Shown: positions 51,301 through 63,300 of the stretch, one piece after another | Layout of the letters: each line of letters begins with the position of its first letter | Position numbering within the stretch: the first letter of the stretch is position 1 | NCBI RefSeq assembly: GCF_964204645.1 | Contig: NC_134027.1 | Coordinates: 14,870,485-14,934,484, forward strand | Source of the DNA: Tubulanus polymorphus | Taxonomy: Eukaryota; Nemertea; Palaeonemertea; Tubulaniformes; Tubulanidae | Reading direction: 5' to 3' | Length of the DNA stretch: 64,000 nt | Made by a program: the position numbers and the translations under genes | Notes under the pieces: model-generated | Told to the model about the DNA's origin: nothing | The model's database searches: none | Seen by the model: only the letters and a program-made list of their open reading frames with translations

Positions 51301-54300
51301 ATCAACAACAACATCACAATGGTGATACTCCGTTCCTTCAAGTAGATATTGATATGATATACGATTTTCCAATTGATTATATGCACCAAGTCTGCCTTGA
51401 TGTGATGAAACGCTGTTAACATGGAAATCTGGACCCCGAACTGTGAAAATATCTGCTCAACAGTTAGGTATCATTAGTGATCGGCTCATTGACTTAAGAC
51501 ATGCAATCCCTACCCATATTTTTCAAAGAAAACCTCGTAGTTTGGAACACCTAAACCACTAGGGAAAGCCACAGAGTTTCGACAATTTCTGTTATATACC
51601 TGTCCGCATGCTTTACAAGGTATTCTGCGTGAGGACATTTATGAACATTGCCTATGTTTATGCATTGCTATGCGTATATTAGTATCCCCTGCTCTGTCTG
51701 TAGAGTTGACAGATTATGCTGAGCAGCTTTTGATATATTTTGTGAAGAAATGTTATGTTATTTATGGTGTTGAATTTATGGTTTACAATATCCACTCTAT
51801 GCTACATATATCTGAGGATGTGAGAAGACATGGAAACTTAGATCTATTCAGTGCTTTCTGCTTCGAAAACTTTATGCAGGAGGTCAAGAAGATGGTCCGC
51901 TCTGCAAACTATCCGCTTTCTCAAATAATCAAGACTCAGCGAGCAGAAAAATATGAAAATTGGTATGGAAAAAAAAATCACAAAGCCAAAAACAAATGAT
52001 TGCTTCATCTTCCAAGACCAGTGTGTTGAAGTTCTCGACTCTTCTCCTGATAGAAATAATTGTTTGCGCTGTAGAATATTTGAAGATTCAGATGAGTTAT
52101 TCAGTAAGCCTTGTGATTCTCGAATTGTCCAGATATTCAAAGTACATAAGAGAAGAACATATTTACAATACATTCAGCTGGATGATCTCTTCACAATGGC
52201 TTTAAAGTTACCAATTCCTGGAAGCAGAGATTTCTTCGCTTTTGTTGCCATACTTCACTGCATAGAAGCCTAACAAATTTTAGCATTAACATTCCAACGT
52301 ATAGAAAGCCGTAATTTCAGGTATTACATGAAGATATAAGTAATTCAAATATGGAGTTGACTTTCATCACAGAGTTGTCTTGAATTTCAAAGTTTAATTT
52401 GAATGAATTTCACTGGATGTTCTCGCTTCTTTTTTCAGCTTTTATAATGTCTGCAGATTTTGTTATTGTACATTTTGTCTAAGATAACACTGTGGCAGTA
52501 GCATATTCCCGTTGGCTGGAAAATGATCCTAAAGAATCGGTAAGTGATTATCAGGTATTATCTTTATAAGTTAACCTAAATTCGGGCGTTTGTTTTATTG
52601 GTAGGGCTTTGTTCTCCAAGAATCGGCATGCCTTACATGTTATAGGCTACCAACATAACCTAGTATTTTGTCATACTTAACTCTTTTAAATGAGTTTAAA
52701 TGTTGGTACTCTTGTTAATGTAAACATTTATAGCAGAAGAGATTAAAAAGTTGTGCTGGCAATGTCAGATGAGCAAAACATCAGCCAAAAAAAAACATCA
52801 GCCAAACAAAGCCAGCCGCACCCTAGCATCAAAGCTGCCGCAACAACTACACTGCAGCAATTTATAAGCGACACTGATGCCCAAAAACCTTTCCCGCACA
52901 CTAGCAACAACGCAGCTTCACGTACTGCACCAGGCACTATTGTAGGTCAATCAATCAATTAATATGGTTTGAGGCGTATTTGACGCTCCGTATCAAAAAT
53001 AATATCAAAGATATAGGCGTCAAAGTCACAAGCAGCAAAAACGCCAAAAGTTTTACCCGCACACTAGGTGGTTTTGACGCAGGCGTACTTCTTACGGCGG
53101 CTTTGGCACTAGTAAATGACACTTGGAAATGGCTGTAATAGAAAGTCTGAAATTCTATCAAAATTCATTTTTTTGTCTGCAGATTATTTATGCATATTGG
53201 CCTGTATCAGGAGCAAGTCGGAAAGTATCCAGGAAAGTAGATGTTGATAAAGAAAGTTCGCCTAAATACGAAGTCCGAATCATGGGATATGCCAGTAAGT
53301 TCAATTCATAGATCAGATTGAATTTGACTTTGATCTGATTGAACTTGCAATAAGTGATTGGATCTGTGCCCCTAAAAAAATTAAAATTATCTGTTCAGTC
53401 AGTAAGAGAGCAAAAAGAGACTACAAATGTAGTCCTCTACTTCCTCCCCAAAATACAGTAAAGTATGCATGAGTCGAAAGTATATGATCCAGCTTCATTC
53501 AGTAATGCAATGCATTCTATCAGGACTGATAACGAGAGAAATCCCACAATAAATTGAGTAAAAAATGAAAGGTTCATAGTACTTTAATAGAACTTATTGT
53601 GGGATTTCTCTCGTTATTCATCTTACACGGATATTGTGTATCTTCTCGACTCATCAGGACTGATATTTTTTTCTGAGCCTGACTTCGTATTTTTTCTATT
53701 AAATTTCTTGACTAATTCATGTCCGACTGATGCGTACTTTATTGTTTACATTTGCAGAGCACTTTTTGCTGGGCTTACTATTCGTAGGGGCAAAACCATG
53801 GACAATGTGGCCTCTATTTACTAAATGCATCTCATTAAATCACATTCTTATATTATTACAATGATAATTATTTTAGGTGATTACCCTGCTGCAGTTCAGA
53901 AATGCAAACAATGTGAATATACGTGTAACTTAGATAGTAATGATGAAGAACTGACTGAGAAGAAGAACAGAAAGAGACGTGCGCCTGATCGCTATTCAGA
54001 TGATGATTGTGACGGAGACAGTGATGAAACTGGTTTCTTCAGTTTTAGTTTTTTAGCCCACTTGGGACTTTAGTCCCAGCGGGCTATTGCGTTCACTTTT
54101 TGTCCGTTCGTCCGTAGACGGAATTCAGTTATTTTGTGAAGTTTTGAAGACGCTTCAATGTAATGTCTTGATCTTTTGTTTATACATGTATCTACCCTAG
54201 ATACATCTTCTGCCCAAAAACTGGCCCAATCAGAATCGAGATGGCCGACTGGCAGCCATTGTTGTTCGCCAAAATTAGCACTTTTTACACATCTTTCACA

Positions 54301-57300
54301 TATGTTTGTATTCCCCTATGGTGCACCAGCTTCAGAAAAATGTGGTCGATTGGACCCAAGATGGCCGTCGTGTGCCCAAAAAGTTCATTTTTGCCCCGAA
54401 TTGCGGGACCTGTAGCTTCCGAATCAATCAAGTGTGGCGCAATCGGCAGCCATTTTAGTGTCATCAGTCCTCATTTGTAGATAAAAAAAAAGGTTTTTTT
54501 AGGAATATATCGACAGGTTTTGACTTTTAGTCTTGATATTTGATAAATAGTATCACTGTCGTAGTATTCATCTCCTCACCTGGAATTGGGGTTACCCAGG
54601 TTTTTGTTCTCACCACCAGGGGGAGACGAATATTGAATTATATACAATTTACCTATTTATATTGGTACCTATGGATATTCTGTAACCACAATCAATTGCA
54701 AAGTTGTAGCTTGTGACATGTTCAATGATTGTGGTGAGAAAGCTTTAAGGTCATTGTTTTCTTAAAATGTTCACCAGGGGATGTTGAATATTGAAATTCT
54801 CTGTTTGTTGAGCATTTCAAACCACTTTTACAGTGGACGTGGTGTCCCTGGACCCCTAGTTTTTGGTCTATTTGATTCAATACACTGGACCCCTAGTTTA
54901 TGGTCTATTTGATTCAATACACGGTGGATCTCTATCAATTCAAAAACTGCTTTGGATTGCTAACTGTAACTACCATATTAATATGCATTCAGCACAGTCT
55001 ATTGGGTTTGTTTTATACAGCTGATAAAAATTCTTCTCCTGCAGAAAGTTTAACAAATAATCGTCTACTTTTGGGTTTATTAGAAGCTTTTACTGCCCAG
55101 GGCCGTACTTAGCATTTGACTTTGGGGGCGGGGGCAGAGAAACCTGCAAAAGAGGGCACTTTTCCATGATTTCTGGGGGGGGGGCAATGCTGTCAACCCT
55201 CCCGGTCCCCGCTACATAAGGCCCTGCTGGATTTTTTTTTAGTGTTACTGGCTCGTCTCACATTTACTCAATACTTTCTTTTTTCAGTCAATCTTCGGGA
55301 ATCAAGTTCACAACCAAAGAAAGCAGCTAAATTTTCTGTTACCTTACCAAAACCACCATCACTTAAACGAATGGATGCGATGACAAGTAGAAATAAATCA
55401 CCATTTCCGATAACTCAACGAACAACAAGCCCTGAATCACCATCACTTAGGCAGCCTCTTGTACCAAGGACTACTCTGTTACCAAATGAAGATATGTCAT
55501 CTCCTGGTTTACTAAGATTTAAAAGACCAGACACCACTAGTAGGAGACATTCCCAACCAGATGTGATGTCACCTAAACCATCAACTAGTCGTAGTTTAAT
55601 GAATCCTCATGCAATAGTGTCAACTCCACCTGCTCCAGCTCCACCTGCTACATCTTCAGATACATGTATGTACTAAACCATCATTTTATAATATGTTTGT
55701 GAACACTGATTAATCATACAGTATGTCAATCAACCACAGTTATACAAGCCTTGTTGAGTGAGATAATGCGTTAAAACAAACTGCCTTACGATAGGTATGT
55801 CATTAACATTGCATCTACACTAATTTTATTGGAGAATGCAATTCTTGTTGGTAAAACGAACACATCAATACCGGGTGCTTTATTTTTTCGTGCTTTATTT
55901 TTCGGCTACACATAGTTGAACATTTCTATTTACTGATATTGCGTTAAATATATATTCATTTATAAGATTTCTAATGAAAATTATCATCTACACACTACGC
56001 TAATACAACATTATTGGAAGTTTATATAAACAAGAGGTGTTTATCGAATGTATTGTTAATACCGCATTTAGCGCTACTATAGACGCCGAGATATGGCATT
56101 TGTCTGTATTGTAAACAGGCATATTTGAATTGTAAATTGTTGCAATTTTGTGATGTAACAAAGCTTCTTTGATTTCCCTAAATATATATGTAGCATCACC
56201 CTGTGTTATAGGCCTGATTATTTTTAATATAAATTTTAAGTTTTTTTAAGTTTTAATTTTTTCTTGTAGTGCAGAGCATTTACCGGTCACTGCAGATCAT
56301 TATTGAACTGCTTAAGGAAAGCTTAAATCTTTCAAGAACTATGTTAAGTGAACTGGCACAAGAGGAGGACATGGTGGATGTTAAACAAATGGACACATTA
56401 GAAGAACTTCAATTGTTTAACCAGACACTCAAGACTCCAAAGCAACAACAGCTGTTGGTAGGTATCATGATGAATAGATAATTCACTCAGCCAAATTCAC
56501 TCTGAACAAAATTTTTGTGTGGGTCGTATATCTAAATCCACTGAACAAAATTTTTGTGTGGGTCGTATATGATGTATTGGAACTTTTCTAAACTTGCAAT
56601 TTAAAAATTTTTTCAAGTTAGATTTTTACTTTTGTCACAAAAAATATCCACATTCCAAATAGATGCGACATTAGATTTCAAAGATTAAAATGAAGCTCAT
56701 GATGGTCTCTTGCGTGTGTTTAAATTTGATTATTTTACTCCTATTTAGAATAAATATCTTATGCGTATTGGTGGTAATAGTGCCAGTGATATGGTTAGAA
56801 GAGTTATGAGAAAAATTGGAACTAACAAGTTGTGGTCAGAATTCAAGTTTAAAAGGGAAAAAAGGCAAACATGCCTTCAATGCAATTCAACCACTAGAAA
56901 ATATAATTTTAAGTAAGTATCACAGCAATAAAATAAAGAAATCAATAGCTGCAGCATTGAATCAAGATTGATAGCTGGCTGGCAGCCATTGTCATTTGGT
57001 GAAAATTGGGCCAATCTGCGATTTGTCATTGAATTTTTAAGTAGAAGTTAATCCGTTTTTTTTTTTACAATTGCTACATCAGTGATTGATAGGATCACCC
57101 TTGGCTTTTCATCATATGTAGCAAAATTATTTTAAAATGTATGTTTCTGTAAGAATAAAAATCATTCATTCAAGCATCTTATTCTATCCTCATTTAAAAA
57201 AGAAAAATCAACGGTCATTATTGGAGGTTCTGAAAAATCAATTTAATTACTAATTATAAGTTATCGTTAATAAGTTTTACTAAATGTCTATCCGATCCAA

Positions 57301-60300
57301 CTTTTTTTCTATTAGTGCAACTTTAAGATATATTTCAACAACGATTGCAAAAATACATGAATGCAACATGATAGAAATAATACATTTTTGACAGCCATAA
57401 AGGCTGTACGTACACTCATCAGCACAATCATTAGGCCCTTTAAAAATTTTAATGATTAGTTATTACAATAGTTTCTAAATTAAAGCACATGGAGGTTTGT
57501 TACTCAATATATCTTCTATTTACTGCATATTTTGTAACCGCAATGAATTGCACAAATTGTAGCCCTTTACATGTTCCATCATTGTGGTGTGTTTCACGTT
57601 CATTAGTTTCTGTATCTGTTCACCAGGAGGCGTTGGATATTGAAATTCCTGATTATCAAGCACTTATGGTGCCACTTCCCAAGTGGGCGTGGTGTCCTTG
57701 TACCCCTAGTTTGGTAGCTAGTTACTCGAAAATACCTAAATCTCGATGATGATGATGATGATGATGTTGAAAGATTTGTGATCGATAGAATTTATTTTGA
57801 AATAATTATATTCTCTTTTTTTAGAGGCTTGCAAAAAACTGTTTCGAAAGGTTAATGTGAGTGAATCGACGATCGAAGATGTGATATCTGATACATTGAA
57901 ATATGCACCACATTTACCAGGCGGGAAAGCATTTGAAAACAAAAAGAGTGTAAGTGTTGGATAAAGCCATTTTCTACATCTAGTGTTCACTTTGGCAGGT
58001 TGGCTTGCAGTTTTTGTGTTTTAGCTTTGTTGACGTAGTCACTAGTAGCGTTAGCTACTTATATGATTCGAAAATCTGTCGCCCTAAAATCAATAAAAAA
58101 GAAGTTCGATCCTATACTTATGTACGTAAAATTAAAAAACCTTTAGGCTAAAAGAAAATGATACCTTGTTTCTCCAGAGCAGTCGGGTCATTTATAAATT
58201 CCAATGAAATTTTGATCACTTCATTTCTATAGCTGCCGGGTCTGTGGAGAAACAAAGTATTATTTTTAGTATTTTAGTATCATTTTTAGCCCACTTGGGA
58301 CATTAGTCCTGTTTTGAATAGAGTCAATATCAGCCAATCCAAAGAGCACGCTTGAATACATCTTTATTGGTTTATAACATCAGTACTAAAGCTTTAAGGC
58401 ACGAACCTCCTGTTTAGAATTAGGATAATAATGCTACTTTGGTTTTCTTGCAGCTTAAAGCGCACAATTATTTTTGTAGTTGAATTATTGAAGATTATTA
58501 AGATTTTAGGATTATTTACTGAGTGTATATCTTACACTTGCAGCACTGAACTAAGGCCATCCTCGCTTGCCAGTGTTTGATTGCTGACCGTTTGATCACG
58601 CCAACACAAACGCTGGCCACTAAAAACCCTTCATTGGTCTAATACATCGCCCAAGATTTCTTGGGTGGACAGATTCCCGCTCAGCAGCTGCCAGTCTGTG
58701 TATCTAGCTAATCAGACGCATTGGTCTATAAATACCACATATCTGATTGGCTAGATATATAGACTGGTGGGTGCTGCGGGGGAACCTGTGCGCCTATGAA
58801 GTTGTGGGCAATGCAATAGACCAATGAAGGGTTTGCGGCCAGGGTTTGTGTTGGAGTGAGCTTCAGCAGGCGGCAATCAAACCCTGGCAAGCCAGGATGG
58901 AATAGTTGGCTGGCTAGTTGCCATGTGCGTAGAATATTTCAAGGTACTTACCTAAAATAATTCTTGAACTATTTTATTTACTCAAGTTATGTTTTGTTGG
59001 TTTTTTGTAATAGAAAATATTTTGATTCAATTTGAATTATAATAAAAATCTATAATTAAAATCTATCAAAATATTTGTTCCTATGTTTTTGGAGTGATTG
59101 TTTTGGTATGCATCGAGGTGAAGGAGCCCCTAAATGTGGTGAAAAGAACTTATTCCAACGTTGTTGCAACGTTTTCTCGTGACATTGGACGTTGTATTCT
59201 AAACGTTGTATAAACATCACCGCAACCTAACAAACGTTATTTTGTTACCTGGGTGATTTCTATACTGGCGCTGAATGGCTGTTTTTGGTTGGATTCAAAG
59301 CGTTGCGTCGCTACTAGCCGCACACTAGGCGATTTGCTGCCGACCCTCGGCGATCTCGTCGCCGAATATCTAGCATGCCAAATACTGAGCGATCTTGTCG
59401 ATGGTTGCCAGTGACACTAGGCGATTTCTCGGCAATTTTGTCGCTTGCGACGAAAATCGCCGAGAAATCGCCTAGTGTGCGCCTGGCTTTAAAGAATTTC
59501 AATATTCAACGCCCCCTGGTGACCATATACAAAAGCCAATGACCTTGAAACTCACCACAAGCATAGAACAAGTCAGCAACTACAATTTTGCAATTGATTC
59601 TGATGACAATATATGCTTCAGTACCAATATAATAAGGAAATACTAAGTTATTCTATTATTCAACGCACCCTGGTGACCATATGCAAAACCCAATGACCTT
59701 GAAACTCACCAGAATCATAGAATGAGTCATGAGGTCCCATTTTACAATCAATGATGGTAACAAATTATGCCTAGGTACCAATATAATAAAGAAAGACTAA
59801 TAAGTTATTCTACTATTCAATGCCCCCTGGTGTCCATATAGAATAACTAATGACCGTGAAATCACAATCATAGACCATGTTATGACCTACATCTTTGCAA
59901 TTGATTGTGGTATCAAAATAGCATAAGTACGAATATAATATCGAAATACCAAGTTATTGTATTATTCAAGCCCCCTGGTGGCCATGTACAAAACTAATGA
60001 CCTTGAATCTCACCACAATCACAGAAAGTGTTAAGAGCTACAACTTTCCAATTGATTGTGATAACAAAATATGCTTAGGTATCCAGATGATGTGAAAAAA
60101 CTTTTTCCCACCTACGAATGAGTACTGATGACACTAAGATGGGCGCTGTCTCAGGTAATAGGAATGCCTTTCCATAGACTAGCCATCACAAATTTCAATG
60201 AAAAATTGCAAACCAGTAGGAAGCTACAGGACTTGGGATTAGGGCCAAAATTGGCATTTTTTGGCACAAAAAAGGTCACAGGACGGTCATCCTGTGTCCG

Positions 60301-63300
60301 ATCGACCAAATTTTTCTTATGCTGATGGGCCCTTGGGGGATACAATTACATACAAAAGATCAAGATAATTAATCAAAGCGTATTCAAAATTTCCCTCGAA
60401 AACTTCAACCAGATAGAAACTTTCCATGATGGGTTTCGGTATTGACTTAGAACTTGATAAAAGCTCAATGGTCTTGTAGCTCACCTGACCATTAACTAAT
60501 AGGCAGTTCAGACTTGTATCAATTCAAATATAAACCAAGCTGCACCACCTACACCTGAACAGTACTGAATATATGTGCCAAATTACAGAATTATCTGTCC
60601 ACACAGACAGCTTAAATCGTGTCATAAAGAAACATCCACTGACAGACGGACGGACAGACAGACATGACAATGATGCCATAGATGGGTTCATCTGATGGCG
60701 AAAACCATCAAAAATGTGTAAAAAGTGCTGACAACAATGACTGTCAGTTGGCCATTTTGAATCTGACAGGGCCAGTTTTTGGGCTGAAGATGTGTTTAGG
60801 GCAGATACATGTGTAATTCAAAAATAAAGACATTACATTGAAGCGTCTTTAAAACTTCCCAGAATAAATGGATTCCATCTACAGACAGACGGACATCCCA
60901 ACACACGGATGAAAAGTTAACGCAATAGCCCAGTAGGAATGAAGTCCCAAGTGGGCTAAAAATGGCAATATTTTAATCATTTTTATTTAAGGTTACATAG
61001 GCCCATACGCGGCTAAAAGCAGATCGTCTCACAAGCAATAGATTAAGATGAAATTTGAATTGATAATTAATGATTATTAGAAAGGCACACAAATGCAGTT
61101 GAAAGAAAATCACATGCAACTAAAAATTACGCTGGATACTTTGATATCAATACGATGTAGCTACGTTACGCAATAGCCTAATGACGGTTTGCCGCCAGAT
61201 TAATTGATAGAAAACACCAGCTAACGTCACAGTTGTTTACTTTTTTGAAGAATTTTGTGGGCATAAGACATTGACCGAATAAATCAAAGTCAGCATTCCT
61301 TCAACATTGGACCCAGCATTGCCATACTTTACTAGGTTCTTACACTACATTAAATAATTCTATCATATTCAACAAAAAGATGAACTTCACTTGCCTAAGA
61401 TGTCAAATGGCGTGTATCCCAAGTGCAATTTCTTGTTCATCTAAATTGCGCTGGGAATACCCCTAGCTGCTGAGGGTATTCCCTAAACAACCAATCAGAG
61501 CACAGCTTTCTCATAATGATGTCAAAAAGCACGATTATGTAGGCCTGAGTAATGATTAGCTGAAGGAGCCCACATCATCTCCGCAGAATGAAGGTATTAA
61601 TTTTCAGGATGGCACATATATTGGCAAAAAATACCGAAATTTGAAAGCTAATTACTGCGTAACTGGAAAGTTTCAAGGTTTCATCTTTGCACCGTTTTAT
61701 CTTTGTATGGTACCGTTTTGAATGGCACTAATCGCATAACGAAAGTGCACAGTATAAAACAAGACATTTTGTGAGCAAGTTATTTCCAGAAAGGTCTCCA
61801 GAGCCATTATGAAAACTCCTTCGACATACAACAAAGTCAAAAATGTAATTCTCTAGAAGTTCTGTACATCAGATGTATAGCTGTTAAGAAAAAAAAAATA
61901 TTAATGATATTCACTTGACTTACTTTTGTATAACTTTCATTATGAGTTCTAGCAAAATATACCATATTATCAAGTGCAAGTATTCCCGGAGGAGTGATAT
62001 TAAGATCTTCGGAAGGATTTACAGGATTCTGAAAAAGGAAAATTGATAAACTTTCATTAACAACTATGAAACAAGAATGACTGCAAAGCAGTGATAACGG
62101 GTATTCTGCCTTGCTAGGCTGAATGTAGTACTATGAAGCGAACAAACATTTCCTCAAACTCAGTGTTATCATATCAGGACATACGGCTATTGTATGGCAG
62201 TGCTGCCTAGGAGTCGACACATGCACTGGATAGATGGATCTTTATGGCTACTATTCACAAATTACTGATATACAAAGTCTAGTCAAAAGAGCATCGAGGA
62301 TCGAGGACATATGATTCTTCCATCTGGCAGTTGCATGAAGTAATTGCGCTGGACGTAATGGCCCCACTCTGCGCAGATGCACCACCGCGCGGGATTTCCG
62401 CAAAGCAGCAGAAACAAACATGGCCACCTTTTGAATTTTCAATGTTAGAAATTTTACAGGAATTTCAATTATTTCAGCTGTTAGGGTTTCAAGGTACAAT
62501 ATAACTAGATGATGTGATATGGCGATGTTAATAAATGATAATGCCACATGAAGCCAGTCACGAACTGTACCGATTGAGTGTACAGCGGTCAAAAACATAT
62601 GAATTTGCGTAGTTACGTAACTATTTGCAGTAAAGTACAGACGAAACATGAAGCCTTAATGGCCATTTACAAAAACATTCTAGCAATCACAATTGAAAGA
62701 TTATAATGATATACCACTTAAGTTAAAATTCTGGCCATTTCTAAAATTATAGCAAAATCATATTACAATTTGTAGTCAGTGCGGAACGTTTGGTATCGGA
62801 ACAATGATGATGGTTGGTAGGTAGTCGTTCAATTCAAGTCATGATTTATCACATGTTACTTCCGTGTTTTTGAAAATCTCGCGAGAATGGCGCAACATTG
62901 AAACTGGCAATAAATGCCAAACATCATACATATTTTTGTACATATTCATAACTTATGCGCTTTAAAGTGCCGATAAGCAATTGCCTGTTTGAGAGTTTCC
63001 GCCATATGTTTGCACTGCGCATGCTCCTTATTCTTATTATAAACACAATCCACACGTGTGCACTACACTCGATGCATCGGCATACGCCGTTCTTAACCTA
63101 CAAACAAAACAGCGTCAAATGGCCTACCGGAACCTGCCAACCTTTTCTACGATTTTACATCTACATGATTAAATCAATTTCTGACAGCATTTTCGCATTT
63201 TTTATTCATGTATCTAGTGCTTCAACCTGTCTATCAGCATACCGGGGGACCCGTGGTTTAGCTGAATCTTTGAACATATGAAAAATTTTGAAATATTCAT

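Larger units (their letters stand above)
52439..57964 (+). pseudogene. DUF4806-domain gene, seven exons, damaged; probable second gene of the 11.3-kb element
   Basis: Exons: 52439-52539 (ATG 52447), 53183-53294, 53877-54032, 55288-55665, 56270-56457, 56749-56912, 57825-57949 or to a stop at 57962. Junctions are GT-AG and phases agree. Order of parts: VIVHF ... [10 protein letters not shown] (N-terminal beta-rich module), IYAYWPVSG, acidic-basic linker ending [12 protein letters not shown], Ser-Pro-rich region, a helix, then DUF4806 ([20 protein letters not shown] ... [20 protein letters not shown] ... LKYAPH). Two defects: an in-frame TAA at 52480, and an extra base near 56865-56875 in exon 6, whose other frame gives [12 protein letters not shown] as expected for DUF4806. 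About 405 residues if intact. DUF4806 proteins often accompany transposons in invertebrates; a DNA-binding accessory role is inference. Repeats A and P have inserted into its introns and 3' flank. Confidence 0.72.
48177..59489 (+). mobile_element. Candidate 11.3-kb DNA transposon carrying EnSpm-like transposase and DUF4806 gene
   Basis: It interrupts a family A repeat, whose halves lie at 48118-48176 and 59490-60961. The ends are inverted: AAGCCGGGCGCACACTAGGC on the left and AAGCCAGGCGCACACTAGGC read inward from the right, followed on both sides by GCGATTTT-type subterminal repeats. Flanks contain TTAA or TTTAA, so the duplication is unclear. Inside, on the same strand, are an EnSpm-like transposase remnant and a seven-exon DUF4806 gene. 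A caution: the right end (59316-59489) is itself palindromic, so the outer ends could be halves of a MITE into which a slightly smaller element inserted. Confidence 0.6.

Noticed and set aside
62251-62649. 132-codon minus-strand frame as a gene
   Set aside because: No recognised motif, no splice context and no start or neighbour support; it may be an old retroelement piece but cannot be named.
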